Shown: positions 1 to 12,063 of the stretch, piece by piece
Layout of the letters: the number at the start of each line of letters is the position of its first letter
How positions within the stretch are numbered: position 1 is the first letter of the stretch
Source of the DNA: Paulownia fortunei
Taxonomy: Eukaryota; Streptophyta; Magnoliopsida; Lamiales; Paulowniaceae
Assembly (NCBI GenBank): GCA_019321725.1
Contig: CM033111.1
Location: forward strand, 9,796,001 to 9,860,000
Direction: 5' to 3'
DNA: 64,000 nucleotides
Position numbers and translations under genes: made by a program
The notes under the pieces: generated by a model
What the model was told of the DNA's origin: nothing
Seen by the model: only the letters and a program-made list of their open reading frames with translations
The model's database searches: none

Positions 1-1080
1 TTGAGAGGGAAAAGAGATACAGCTTCAGAATGAAACCCTAAGTGAGAATTCAGTTTAATACTAAGGATAGGTTCATAATTAGGATCCGTTATACTTTTCA
101 AATCCAGCTAAGTCTTGAAAAATTAAATTCATTACCTACTTTGTTACTCATTTATTCGCTCCGAGTCCACCTCGCAAAAACCTTGTTTGTTATGATCCCA
201 GTAAAATCCCAAGCTACTGCCATCTCTATAGTGTAGGAGCAAAAAATAGCTTAAAATGCATTGCTTAGGGTGGCATGCAACTTTGCCTCATGGCCTTCAA
301 ATTTTAGCACTTAACTGGCCTCCTTTATAACTTTATTTGCATAGTAGAGTATTTAATATGAAATGGTGAAAATTATGTTATATAAAAATAATACTGAGTG
401 CCATCATTAATGTAACATTACTTTTACTATTGAATATAGTGCCCCTATTATCGAAACATTATCTTCACTATTTAATATATAAATATGTATAGGTACGAAT
501 TTTCCCTTTTTGACCCATGACTATCGACAGTGCATTGCACTTTGTCCTATGAACTTGGTTGTTTATGCATTTGATCTCCCCAAATTTTGATCAGTTTTGC
601 ATCTCTCTCTTGTTTTTTTCACAAAACACACTCAGGATCAATTTTTATTTTTCCTTTCTGGCTCTGTCTTCTGGATTATATCATTTTGATACTCTCACTT
701 GATAACCATTGACATACAAGGTTTTCCACCTTGTAATATCCACTGCATCTTTATGGGTTATATTATCAATTATTAAACACATTAGATACACAAGCTTCAC
801 AATGATAAAGACCAACCAAAAATGATATAACCCTAATAATAAAATTGTGATGTATTAATTTTATAAGGACAAAATTAATGTTTGAGAGTGAACATATTCT
901 CCATGATGCTATTTTCTGGTTAAACTAGTAATAAACCCACTTTCCCTTGGGATAGTTTTACCCTTTTCCCCAAATATTTCTACCTAGAATGACATACAAT
1001 AATAGAAGCATACTATTATTCTTGGAAAAAAATTCCAAAGAAGCAAAAGATTAGCAGCAGTAAAACATTAGTTTTGGTCA
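1..1080. other. AT-rich intergenic sequence, no gene recognised
   Basis: No coding exon could be supported. A 64-codon open frame near the left edge (42-236) resembles nothing I know and has no neighbouring exons. Around 275-330 and 500-560 there are phrases of the type 'gcactttg.cct.tgaactt', which resemble degenerate non-coding plant repeats, but no terminal structure could be fixed. Confidence 0.4.
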
Positions 1081-1092
1081 TCTATTCCATAC

Positions 1093-2242
1093 AAAATTAT
1101 TTTTTCAGTCCCACAATTTAGGAGTTGCAAGCTTGGTACCACAAAAAATCCAATTATTCCATATATTGTGTTGCAACTTTTGTACACCGTTAACTTTTTG
1201 ATGAAAAATAGTATATGTCATACATGTGACCATTAACTTACCTCCTTGGCAAGATATTTTGTCTAACATATTTTTTTGCTCAATTAAAATTATTTTTCAA
1301 TAATTTTTCATCATTTGCTTACACGATTGAGAGGGAAAAAAGTTACTAACTTTCATTGTGTGTGTCAAATACCTATTACATAATGTGTGTAAAATATACA
1401 ATATATTTTACTATGTAATATATACAATATATAGTACCATGTTTATAAAATATATAAAATTATGTATAATATAATATATACAATATGAATTATATTACCG
1501 TGTTTATAAAATATATAAATTAGATATAACATAATGTATATACACAAAATGAATTATATATATTGTATACACATACAAAGTATAAGAGTTTATCTAATAA
1601 TAAATTATCTACATAAAGTTTTATATTTTATATACAAATAATTTACATGTATACAGATAATTTGTACAATTATTAAATTATTTAACTTAAATGACACAAG
1701 CAAAAAGAAAAAAAGCACCCGATTTTAGACCTTAATGATTTTATTCATAATCTGCATTATGCACATTGAAAAATAATAATACAGATAAATTATGTACATG
1801 TATATGCATTTGCATATACATTTATTTGTGGGGTAGTGATCCTAAATGTCAAAATCTAAGCATTTGGTGGACAAATTCCCACAGATATATTTTAAATTTT
1901 ACATCAAATCTATTTTACACTTAGCAGTAGTTAAAATGATTTCCAAATGGGAGAATTTGGAAAAATAAAATTAAAATTTTAAATTTATTTATCTTTGAAA
2001 AATTGATTTAGTATCTTAAGTTTGAGAGAAAATGTGAAGCATTGCATCTTGCATGCCAAAATTCCATCCAAAATCTTGCATTTAATAGCTACATGGCACA
2101 TTCCATTTTCCATTAAAAAGTGAACCGTGATAATAAAGTTGCAATGAAATGTTATTATATGAACTAAAATTAATATTTGTTTGAAAATTCAGTACCAAAC
2201 CTGCAAAGACCCTATATATTGTGGGACTAAAAAATAACTTTT
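1093..2242. mobile_element. Candidate non-autonomous DNA element with ~50-bp imperfect inverted arms
   Basis: The left arm (1093-1140) and the reverse complement of the right arm (2191-2242) align. Both hold a T-rich stretch followed by AGTCCCACAAT, then a gap, then a block of the form TTGCA(A/G)G(C/T)TTGGTAC. The interior is AT-rich and non-coding. About 1.15 kb between long imperfect arms would suit a Mutator-like or other foldback element. I could not define a target-site duplication, so the boundaries and family are uncertain. Confidence 0.35.
1380..1690. repeat. AT-rich degenerate tandem repeat (about 61-bp period)
   Basis: The phrase ACC(A/G)TGTTTATAAAATATAT starts at 1436 and again at 1497, each followed by similar TATA/CAATAT-rich sequence. 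The block is nearly pure A/T with scattered ATAC and TATAC words. It lies inside the inverted-arm candidate and looks like simple-sequence expansion. Confidence 0.5.
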
Positions 2243-2244
2243 TT

Positions 2245-3590
2245 ATTTTATATTATAAATTCATATAAAAGAATGAGAAGATGGATTAAAAATTTATCAT
2301 ATAAAATATAAAATAAAGCATCAAATTAAAATGGATATAACCCATATTGATTACCCCATCTAGAGCTCTAGTACTAACTGATCATAAAAAATAAAAAATC
2401 ACCCGAACTGCCTGCACCAAATCATACTAAACTATTTTTTGCCAAATCACTGCATAAATTGAGGTTAAGAAATTCAATTAAAACCACACCATTTTATATA
2501 GTTTGGTGGGGAGTTTTGGGTTTGAATAAATAGAACCGCACTGCCTATATATCTGTTAAATATATTATTACTTAATAGTAAGTTTAACTTTAATAGTTAG
2601 CTTTTAATTGTATTAGCGGTTTAAATTTTATATAATTAACTCTTTTTGTGCTCATGAATTTCTCATAAAAATTATTTATTTTTCATTTATCTCAAGTTAT
2701 AATGTAAAATATTAAAAAGTTTAATATTTTTTTTTTCTTTTAGAAGTGTTGGTTTATTTATTTTTCAAAGATTTTTTTTTCTATTTATTTTTCAATTGTT
2801 CACTTTTATTTTGTAGCTTTCAATTTTTCTTTCCAATGATTAGAAGATGAAGACAATAAATATTTTTTATTTTATTTTTTTAGGTGCACAGACTCAAAAT
2901 ATTCTGTGTTTATGATAATTGTATATTTAAATAAATTCTATTTTATTTGTATTTTGAAAGATTGAGAATTTTTGTGTTATCTTCTCCATCATATCTATTA
3001 TAGTTTATATAATATAAATAAAATTAAATGAGTAAGTAGAATACATAAAATGAGTTAAAGTTTCTACACAACAATGTAGTTGTTTGTTAGTATTAGAATA
3101 ATTGTATAAATTCAAATAGCTTGTAGCCAATGTGGACTTTTTATTTTAAATACGTCAATATAGCCTAAAGTGTATTCTTGAAGTAGGCACATTTATACAA
3201 TTTGTAGACTGCTTTATTTGTTATAATTAGCGATTTTTTTTCTTCTCTTTTGGCTTTTCAATGAAATTTAAATAGAAAGTGATGCATTTTGTTTACATTA
3301 TTGGAAAGATTATATTATCATTTTCAAAACGAAGGCTAGTGTTATTTTTAGGCTGAAGTGATTTTTTTCTAATAATATCCTAAAAATATATGTTTTTTTT
3401 TCTTCTTGGTTAAAAAGTGCCAAATCGCTTGCAATTACTTAAAACCGTACTTTTGGTTTACTTAACAAAACCGCACCGTAAAATTGATTTTTAGCAAATC
3501 TGCACTTGACAATTCAATTTGGAATTAGTAAAAAAACTGTTAAATCGCATCGTGATCACCCCTAATTTTATGGGTAATCAGATGCTATAA
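2245..3590. other. AT-rich intergenic sequence, nothing recognised
   Basis: Long T-runs and A/T-rich sequence with no exon, RNA gene or repeat structure that I could support. The retrotransposon coding remnants begin just to the right. Confidence 0.5.
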
Positions 3591-3599
3591 ATGCTAGCA

Positions 3600-3950
3600 T
3601 CTTTATCACAACTTTGGTGGGACAAACTCAAGCATGGTTCACAAGCAAAACCAATTGGAACTATGATCTCATATGACCAATTGGCAAGAAAATTCCTCCA
3701 TCATTTTGCCAATTAGAAGAAGTCTAAGCAGTGTGCCACACATTTGTTCACTATTCACCAAGGAGAGGATAAATCCCTAAGGAATTTCATCCATCACTTT
3801 AATAATGAGGTGTTAGAGGTTCACAATTTGAGGATTGATCACGGTTTGAAGAAGGGCCCTCTCACATTAGCCTTGCACGTAACCCATCTACAAATGTTGA
3901 GCATTTTCATGAATTGGCTAAAAGGTACATTCATGAAGCAGAAGTGAACA
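3600..3950 (+). pseudogene. gag (Retrotrans_gag domain) remnant of the Tat-type element
   Basis: The translation from about 3610, with frame changes, shows a retrotransposon gag core: an ARKFLHHF-like stretch, then the open frame 3744-3947 beginning FTIHQGEDKSLRNFIHHFN, followed by LEVHNLR. This matches the usual 'LL.IKQG..ESLR.Y..RFN.E.L.V..L' pattern of the capsid domain. In a live element gag forms the virus-like particle. Here the frame ends after about 67 codons and the nucleocapsid zinc knuckle is not visible. Confidence 0.75.
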
Positions 3951-4489
3951 CCGTGAAGGATCAAGAGTGGACCCCAAACAAAAAAAAGAGCATAAGAACT
4001 GAAGAAAGCACAAAAAAAAAACTATCTATGACTTGAAAGGATCGAGATTAGGATCAAGTGAGAAAGTACATGGACAGGTTTCATAATTATGCTCCATTAA
4101 ATACACCCTGAGCTCATGCCTTGATAGCTATAGAGAACACAAATTTACTCCAATCGCCTAAGAAAATGAGGCCGACCCTAAGAAAGAAAAATTCTGAGAA
4201 GTATTATTGTTTCAATATAAATAATTGACATGACAAAGAGGAATGCATTCTATTCAAGGATGAATTTGAAAGACTTGTGCATCAAGTATGTTTGGATGAA
4301 TTTGTGGCACGATCAAAGAGAAAGTCCATAAGAAGAAAATTATAACAGACCCCAATCTCATGATCGACATCGATTTTACAACAAACCACGATCTTGCAAC
4401 CAGATATTGAGAAAGAGATCAAAGAAAGGAGTAGCAACCTCCCTAATAGGGTCAGGTCAAAGACAACCTCCCAAGGAGGGGAGTTATTC

Positions 4490-5130
4490 AAATGATTGCA
4501 GTGGCCTAATGTAAGGGATTCCAATAATGCTAAAAAAAAGTACTTTAGAAGGGTGAGAACTGAAGAAAAGAATAAAAGACATCATGCCTTCAACATAAAT
4601 AAACAACCAACAATTATGCTTGATAGTCGAGATCGAATAGAAGGTAAGGTCAATCAGAATGATTTTATAGTAGTTACAATGGACAAAGCCAATTATATAG
4701 TACAAAATGTCTTGGTGCATAATGCAAGTTCTATTGATATAATATTTCTACATGTTCTAAAAAGATAGAATTTGATATGATAGTTCTGTAGCCTGTTCGA
4801 ACTCCTTTGTTGGGCTTCGGGGGCAGCGAGATAGTTCCATTATTGACCTGCCCACTTTGACGGACATAGATCTATATAGAAAAACTATATATAATGATTA
4901 AATATCTCATGGTCGATGCTAATTTTGCTTACAATATGATTTTAGAAAGATCAGGGTTGAACCAATTTCAGGCAGTATTGTCAATTTATCATATGAAAAT
5001 GAAGTTTTCAACAAAAACAAGAACTGGTGAGGTGGTAAGCGATCTCAAAAGTTCTAAAGACTGTTACAACCTTTCACTTAGGAAGAATCCCAACTTGCAA
5101 CTGAGGTCGACCGAAAGCTTGAAGGAATAA
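4490..5130 (+). pseudogene. Retropepsin-like aspartic protease remnant of the Tat-type element
   Basis: Two open pieces (4496-4768 and 4894-5130) together resemble the Tat-group protease region. VLVHNASSIDI sits where the active-site motif (usually V-D-x-G-S-S-A-D-I) belongs, so the catalytic Asp-Thr/Gly is lost. The later part reads FAYNMILERSGLNQFQAV and YHMKMKFSTKT, matching the usual 'YN.ILGR..LN...AV.S.YHL..KFPT' block. The enzyme would have processed Gag-Pol. Stops and a frameshift between the pieces, and the missing catalytic residue, show it is dead. Confidence 0.75.
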
Positions 5131-5469
5131 ATAACCTTGGAAATTGAAGAAAGGTTGTAGAACAAGAAAATCAAAAGAGACTCATAGGGATTTAGAATCA
5201 AACCCTCTAAAGAATATAAGAAGTAGAGCTTTAGCCTAGTGATCCACAAAAAATACACTCAAATATGTTTGCAAATAAATGTGAATCTAGAGGTACTAGT
5301 GATCAAGTTCTTGAAAAAGAACTCAAATGTATTGCATGGAAACCATCTGTTTTTGGTGGGATAAATCTTGAATTGATCAACTTGTTAGATCTATAAAAAA
5401 AAATTTGGAGTTGATCAAAACAAAATTATCGAGAAGAGGTGTACATGTGTTTGGAAGCAAGATATGTAG

Positions 5470-6210
5470 TTGAAATATAGTTCAATGAATGGTTGTCAAA
5501 TTTGGTAGTGGTCCCAAAGACTTCTGGCAAGTGGAGGATGTGAACAAATTTTATTGACCTGAATAAGGCATGCCTAAAGAATCCTTATCCTTTGCCTCAA
5601 AACACTCTCTTTATCAACTTGATAACAGGTTGTGCACTATTAAGCATGATGGATGCCTATCAAGGGTATCATCAAATAATTATGGTAGAGGACGACCAAG
5701 ATAAAACTTCTTTTGTTACAATAAATGGTATTTATTGTTATACAGTTTTGCCTTTTGGTATGAAAAATGTAGGAGCCACATATCAGAGGTTGGTGAATCG
5801 AATGTTTAGAGATCTCATTGGTAAGTATATGGAGGTGTATATCAATGATATATTGGTGCAAAGTGTTAAAGATTCAACATTATGAGAGACTATGGATGAA
5901 ATTAAATCCAAGTAAATGCAAATTTGGTGTTTAAGGATGGAAATTTTTGGGATTATTGGTTAATGAGTGAGGTATCAAGGTGAGCCAGAAAACAAATCAA
6001 GGTTGTTTTAGAAATGTCAACTCCAAAGTTAGTTAAGGATGTCCAGAGTTGACTAAACGGTTAGTCTCCCTTAATAGGTTCATATCCAAATCAACAGATA
6101 AAAAACTTCCTTTCTTTACAACATTTTGGAATGTCAAGAGATTTCACTAGATGAAGGAATGAGAGAAAGCCTTTGCAAAGCTCAAAGCCTATTTGATTCT
6201 CCCCCACCCT
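5470..6210 (+). pseudogene. Reverse transcriptase remnant of the Tat-type element
   Basis: Conserved RT blocks are readable: a PEWLAN-like NEWLSNLVVVPK, then GKWRM, DLNKACLKNPYPLP, SMMDAYQGYHQI, VLPFGMKNVGATYQRLVNRMF and MEVYINDILVQS. The catalytic YxDD box is Y-I-N-D, so the first of its two aspartates is replaced. The open part covers 5592-5885. Downstream the thumb/connection (for example KFLGF-like and STDKXLPF-like phrases near 5930-6110) is shifted and broken. The frame stops at the insertion boundary near 6210 and resumes near 8564. Confidence 0.85.
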
Positions 6211-8563
6211 ATTACTATACAATTATATATATAGTATAATTTGATATGATAGAACATGTATGCATGTATAAAAAAAAAAATTCTCCCTATAACATATTAA
6301 TAAATAATAAACTATTTTTCCATTCACATACTAATAATATACCTGTGGAGGACCCATAATAACCATAATATTTACATACCCATGTATAGAAAAATTTTAA
6401 AAGTAGCCCATAGTACGAGTCCCAAAATTTAATACAATAAACTCCAAAATCAAATAAGCTAACGACCAGCCCAATAGGTCGTCATCTATAAACACTGATC
6501 CTCAGAACCTGTAGGAACTCCAGCAGCGTGCCCAGTAAGTCCATGACTTCAAATGTCACCAAACTCTCTTACAATGCGTGAACTATATGAGCTAATGCTC
6601 AGTAAGTGAAAATCATGTATGTTGAAGGGATAATTTAGCATATATGCAGTGCATTTCTATGAGATTATGACAAGAATGCAAACTCATGGATCAAAAATAG
6701 TTCATTCAAAATTATTTTTTATCACTAGGCCCTTGACCCACCTATTATGTACTGAATAGAGCTTTCAACAATATCAATAATCACATGACCATAAACAGAT
6801 TAACACAGTTCGAGGGCCATCTCATGGGATCACCAAAAGCCCACTCCCTGTCTTCCCTTGTGATCCTCCAGAAGTCTTCCCACCAATGGTGTCAACAAGA
6901 GTATAGTCAAGTAATCCACCCTCTCGGAACCACCAGAGGCACACCCCCTGTCAACTTCTATGATCCTCCGAGAAGTAATACTCGCGGCGCCCCAAAATAT
7001 CATATAAATAAGCCACGTAGGCCTCGCTACACTAGTAGTGGCCAACTAAAATATTTTCTTTCTGAAAACAATATCATGCGTGCAAAAACCTCAACTGCGA
7101 GCAGATGTTATGCATGGACATGTAAATACTGATGAATGATATATCCAATGACACAATAGATTCTATGTTCCATCATCCAAGCAACATATACATTATAAGG
7201 TATGCATAATACTCACAATACACACATCAAAACACAAGGATCACTTTTAATATAGATAATACATGAAATACTATGTTCATACATTATAGTTGCAAATAGA
7301 TTTTTACTTACCTTTCACCTTTGATGTCCTACTGAAGGTTAATAAGATTCTTCTCCCTAACCTTAGATATAAGGCAGCCTGTAAAAGTATAGCGTATTAA
7401 TTTTTATTCTTAATCTAAATTTCTATATCAAATCTCATAAGGGATCTTAAATCTTAAATTTAATTAAACAATAATCAAACCTTAAAATTTATATTTCAAC
7501 CCAATCAGAATCTTTTAAATATCTTAATTTCTCGTCTCGAATTCATTCTAACATTATCTAATTGATATATTATAATTCCTGTAATCAATCCCTCAATTAA
7601 ATTAGTTCTTTCATCCGATTAATACAAGATAACAAAATCAAATCTTTATAACTAATTTTGAAGTAAATGTGCATATTAATTATTATCTCACAGGTAGATA
7701 ACTAGTTAAGTTAAAAAAAAAAAAAAAAACTTTCTTTCAAATTAAAAATAAACAACATAAATATATATTTTTATTCGTACTAAAATGAGAAGGAACTTAC
7801 CCAAATTTTTCTCCAATTCCTATCATTGAATTTCTTAGAGCAACTCTTTCTCCTCTCTTTTCCTTTTTTTTTTTTTCTTCCTTTCTTTCCTTTCCTGCCT
7901 TGCTTTTTCTTCCTTTCTTGCCATGCGTGTGTGTGGTGTGTGTTAATCGTGTGTCTGGTGTGTGTTACTTAACAACTAAGAAACTCTAATATAATATATA
8001 TTATAACATATGTATACCTATTCCTTCAACATAAACTAAATCTTATTCTTTACATTGTACACGTATATACGTATACATATATATATATATTATTTTTATA
8101 TATAATTAATACATAATATTTTTTATATTTATTTATAAGCCCTCAAATTTATTTTTTATTAAGAATCTACACCATCTTAATTAATATAATAGTATCCTTA
8201 CTTTCTTTTATTAGTATTATTAACATTACTATCACTATTTTCTCCCTAATTAATTTATTTGCATAGTTTATCCTATATCGATAAACACAACGATGCCACA
8301 TTTTACTCACGTGTATCCTAATGATATCTGATAGTTAACACCTAAATTCTCATATATTAATACCAACTCAACCAATTAGGTTAAATAATTTAAAAACTAA
8401 TATCGGGTGAAAATTTCAGAAGTTTAATTATTAAAAATACTATATAAAATATAGTGTATTATGAAATATTAATTAAAAATGCAAATGACACATAACTAGC
8501 ATGAAATGCATGAACTATATTGATTACATGAGTAGCGCGAGGGTTGGGTATTACACCCCTCAA
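6211..8563. mobile_element. 2.35-kb insertion inside the RT/RNase H region, possibly a solo LTR
   Basis: The host coding sequence reads up to CCCCACCCT (6202-6210), and the same 9 bases recur at 8564-8572, where coding resumes in the matching part of the protein. This suggests an insertion with target duplication. Within it, 6344 (TGTGGAGGACCC) to 8555 (GGGTATTACA) has TG...CA ends like a large Ty3/gypsy LTR, and the phrase 'atgctcagtaagtga' near 6594 is LTR-like. The flanks of that TG...CA unit do not match each other, so the true ends are unsettled. An open frame at 6785-7132 covers two degenerate copies of a 'gatcctcc.gaagt' repeat and is probably not a gene. A T/C-rich tract lies at 7830-7920. 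Confidence 0.5.
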
Positions 8564-8985
8564 CCCCACCCTCTCCTACTCGCTAAGCTGGTGAAAGGAG
8601 AATTATTGATTCTGTACTTAAGCCATGTCAGTTAGTTCGATTCTTGTAAGAGAAGAATGAACCATACACAAACTTGTCTATTATGTTTGCAAAATGTTGC
8701 AAGGAGCAGAAGTAAGATTCCTTAAGATAAAAAAGTTGGCATTAGCCCAAGTGGTGATAGCCAGAAAACTGCGACCATATTTCCAATCATATGAGATTGT
8801 TGTACTCACAAAACCTTTAAGGCAAGTTGTGACGTGACCCAAGTTTTGGGGTAATTGGTGAAGTGGTCCATAAAGTTGGGGGAGTTCGACATCTGAGTAC
8901 AAAAGTCAAGCATCTGTGTGAAAGTGCATATTTGAGCAGATTTCCTTGTCGAAGTCAACTCCCCGACAGAGGAAGTAGTTAATGA
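8564..8985 (+). pseudogene. RT connection / first RNase H remnant of the Tat-type element
   Basis: After the insertion the frame reads PHPLLLAKLVKGELLILYLS, the usual 'NPP.L.KP..GE.L.LYLAVS' junction. Further pieces resemble VVLT-KPLRQVV and W-SGP-SWGSST, corresponding to 'VVLT..PLR..L..P...GR..KWA.EL.EFD'. Several stops and frameshifts interrupt it. This would be the native RNase H/connection that precedes the added archaeal-type RNase H in Tat elements. Confidence 0.65.
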
Positions 8986-8989
8986 AGCT

Positions 8990-9421
8990 TAGATGTTGCA
9001 TGTGGATAGTTCATCAAATACTCAAAGGGGAGGAGTAGGTATTTTGCTCCAGGGACCAAATGGAATTGAAGTAGAGTTTGCATTAAAATTGAAGTTCGAA
9101 GTTACCAACAATGAAGCGAAATATGAGGCGTTGATTGAAGGATTAAAACTGGCCTTAAAGATGAAAGCAAAGCAGTTGATGGCTTAAACAGATTTGCAAT
9201 TGGTAACAATGCAGATAGATGGTTCTTATGAAGCTAAGGAGAAAATGATGGTGGAATACTTGCACAGGGCGAAACAACTTACATCCCAATTTGAGAAATT
9301 CCAATTATGTCAAGTCCCACGAGCTGAGACCAAGAGAGCTGATTCACTCGCTCGATTCACAAGTGCAATGTCAGGTGTGAACAATCGGAGAGTAGTTGTT
9401 TTGGTATCCAACCCGAGGTAG
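8990..9421 (+). pseudogene. Archaeal-type RNase H (aRH) remnant of the Tat-type element
   Basis: The frame beginning LHVDSSSNTQRGGVGILLQ continues with FEVTNNEAKYEALIEGLKLA and, after an in-frame TAA at 9185-9187, TDLQLVTMQIDGSYEAKE and FQLCQVPRAETKRADSLAR. The three expected acidic positions (LHVD, NNEAKYEA and the Asp of T-D-L-Q-L-V) are all present, so this is the least damaged module. In a functional element it degrades RNA in the RNA:DNA hybrid. The single stop between the second and third acidic blocks would truncate the enzyme. Confidence 0.85.
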
Positions 9422-9479
9422 ATCGAGTTGAAAAGGATAAGAGCAGAAGATTTGGTTGACAGATTGGTACTGCTACTAA

Positions 9480-9760
9480 CTGAAAGAAGGGAATCCAGGA
9501 TATTTTGATTGAAGGGATATTGTGGAATGACCCATTGGAGGCAAGAAAATTGCTCAAACGAGCAGCGAGGTTCCAAGTGATCGAAGGAGAATTGTAGGGG
9601 GAGCGTTATTAAAATGTTTGGAACCTGAACAAGCTCTTTTATGTGATGACAGAAATCTATGAAGGCAGTTGTGAAAACTACTGTCCAGGTCGAGCTTTGG
9701 CACATAAGATCATTCGACACTGATAATTTTAGACACATCTGATCACCCAGCACATAGCAG
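9480..9760 (+). pseudogene. Integrase N-terminal (H2C2) fragment of the Tat-type element
   Basis: Readable phrases are DPLEARKLLKRAARFQVI and, in another frame, MTEIYEGSCENYCPGRALAHKI. These match the usual 'P..A+KL++RAARY.L..G.LYK' and '..EIHEG.CGNH.G.+SLAHKI' of the zinc-binding start of Ty3/gypsy integrases. The residue normally His in the second motif is Tyr here. No catalytic core follows, so the element is truncated on this side. Confidence 0.7.
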
Positions 9761-12063
9761 TAGTCTTGGTGGCAAATTAAGTAAAGATTAAGCTTTGCTT
9801 TGATATCTCAAACTTCAACTGCAACGTGATATTTATGGCCTGAGGTTAATTAACCTAAAGCCGGGTGAAGGGATTGATGTAGATATTAAACTTTTCTTCT
9901 AAAATCAAGTAAACTGTGATATGACTTTTAAATAAGCTAAGTTGCTTTATAAAAAGAACTTGTTGAGTTCAAGGTAGATTAATTTACTCTTCAGTTTGTA
10001 GAAGCAGTTCAGACAAGTTCTTTGAGTTTCAGAACAGTGGTAAGTATGTAACTAGTAACCTTTGTTTTCTTGAATTTGTTGAAAATAAAAATTAGAATTA
10101 GCTTCTCAACATAAAAAATAATATTATATCTTGAGGGGAAAAATATTTTTTCAGTCTCAGTGTGTAGGGGGTTTCTTTGCATAAGTTAGCCTTTCCCGTA
10201 ATGCTTCCAAAAAAAAAAAAAAATTTAGTTACAAAGATTAGTTTTTCGTTGCAATTTAATCCAAAAATTAAATTTTGAAAGAAAAGGCCACATACAGTGC
10301 ACGTAATATACAATATATATAATTGATTCTGTTGAATGAATAGATTCTATCAACAGGTTTTGTATTAATTCAAGCTATTAAGAAATAATAAGAATGGTTC
10401 TTTTAAAAGTTATCCTGAATTAATTATGATATGGTCATAACATCTTGAAAGATCTAATTAATTCGGAAATTTTGGATTTTAATAGGAAAGATTGATTACC
10501 GATTCGAATCTCTTCATAGACTGGTGCATCATTCGAAGGCTTAAAGCAATAATTTTGAACTTCAACCCGAATTAAATTTCACATATATAGAATTAAATAA
10601 TAAATAATTTTAAAATTAAATCTCTACTACCTTATGTATCTTGGACCCATGCAAACCCAACAAATACTAAGTCAATCCTTTGCATTTCTAATAATTGCAT
10701 TCCTATATAGTTTATGGGGAAAATGCAGGCATACTGTTTGTTATTCTATAGTAAGTATTGCTCTAAGCTTTGCTTCCCTCTTGAATCAAACAAGAATCAA
10801 TCAAAATAATTTGCTCCCTCCGTCCACAGGTGAATGTAGTAAAAATATTCAATTTTCTTAAAACAATAATATATCTGTATGATAGATTAATTCAAAACAT
10901 TGATTTCTGACAATATATTGCAAAAAATTTCTAATTTCCACACTTGTTATTTAGTTTAATATTTTTAAAGCACTTATGAAATAAATTTATTAAATTATTC
11001 AATATGCACTAAAAAAATAATCAAGTTGACTTATCAAAAGCACAACGGGAAAAAAAAATCAGTTGACTTATCAAAAGCACCAGCGGAACATTTTAGTCTT
11101 AACAGAGGCAATAAATTCTTTCACAACAGCTGAAACAAACTTTGACACCACAACTATCAGAAAGAAAAATGAAAATGAAGCGCCACACTACCACTTCCCC
11201 TCTAACCTGTTCAATGCAATCAGGCATTTAGTACTGCTCGTAACTCTTTTTAATAACTCATTACCTTCTACCACACACATTGTAAATATTCAACATTGTA
11301 ATTTATATTTTATTATCAATGAAAATAATTTTTTACCATTTCACTGTGTTTCAAAAGCACTTACAAATGTGAATGTGACAAAACAATCTGTTCGCTACGT
11401 GTTATATTGTGTTATTTGCGGAAGTAGTTGTAAGTAACCGACTACTAGCCACACGACATTTTTTTTTTCTATATAAATTAAAAACGCCCCGTGACAAGTG
11501 TCAACAAAAAATAATTCTTAATAACAAGACAATCAACCTGTTATGGACACAAGAAATGAGGAACGAGTTAACCAGAACATATCCCAAAAGCATGAATATT
11601 CACCATTTCCCTTCAACTTATCATTGTCCGTTTCATAAGAGTGAATGCATTTAAGATATAGTTCACTAACCAAGTTCATCCTCAGTATCAGTATAGAAGT
11701 TCCCGCCAGCCACATGGCACAAGCTGTGGTGTCTTACCTGACAAAGTTCGATTTCATAGTTGTAAATAAGGTTTATGCACGTTAGTCAAAATCAGAAAAT
11801 CAGAAACAGGAGATAAATCAAATGTATAATAATGCGAATGACACAAAACTCGCTCCTTAACATGCAATCAATTAGCATAATATCTGAATCCGCAATAGGA
11901 AAAGTGTACCTACCAGAGACTTAAAAAGCTACAGAAAAGGAAAAGAAAAAACTACAGAAGAAAACCTCTATCTAGGACGGGAGAGCATAGGCCCTATATA
12001 TAATCTGATATTAGCATTTGCAGCCAGCTTAAAATTCCCACATGTATTGCAGGAAATGTTAGG
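9761..12063. other. Intergenic region downstream (3') of the AHL gene
   Basis: No gene recognised. Sequence at 9840-10040 may be untranslated retrotransposon sequence continuing from the left. A 124-codon frame at 11063-11437 matches nothing I recognise and lacks coding-like flanks. CTCCCTCCGTCCAC at 10814-10827 looks like one Stowaway MITE end but has no partner nearby. The AHL 3' untranslated region should lie at the right edge (roughly 11800-12063), but I could not place a polyadenylation site. Confidence 0.45.

Larger units (their letters stand above)
3600..9760 (+). mobile_element. Degenerate Tat-type Ty3/gypsy retrotransposon, interrupted by an insertion
   Basis: Pol modules appear in Ty3/gypsy order on the plus strand: gag (about 3600-3947), aspartic protease (4490-5130), reverse transcriptase (5470-6210), the RT/RNase H connection (8564-8960), a plant archaeal-type RNase H (8990-9420) and the HHCC start of integrase (9480-9725). 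The extra archaeal-type RNase H is characteristic of the Tat/Ogre lineage. Many stops and frameshifts make it inactive. Between 6211 and 8563 the coding frame is replaced by unrelated AT-rich sequence, so a second element landed inside it. The integrase catalytic core is not visible and no LTR pair of its own was found. Confidence 0.85.

Noticed and set aside
6785..7132. 115-codon open frame, Pro/Arg/Ser-rich
   Set aside because: It lies in LTR-like sequence over two degenerate copies of a short repeat and shows no domain; probably incidental.
10814..10827. CTCCCTCCGTCCAC, a Stowaway MITE terminal sequence
   Set aside because: No complementary end with TA duplication was found within several hundred bases, so only a lone end is present, possibly by chance.
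11063..11437. 124-codon open frame
   Set aside because: No recognisable domain, AT-biased codons, and no adjoining exons or promoter signals.
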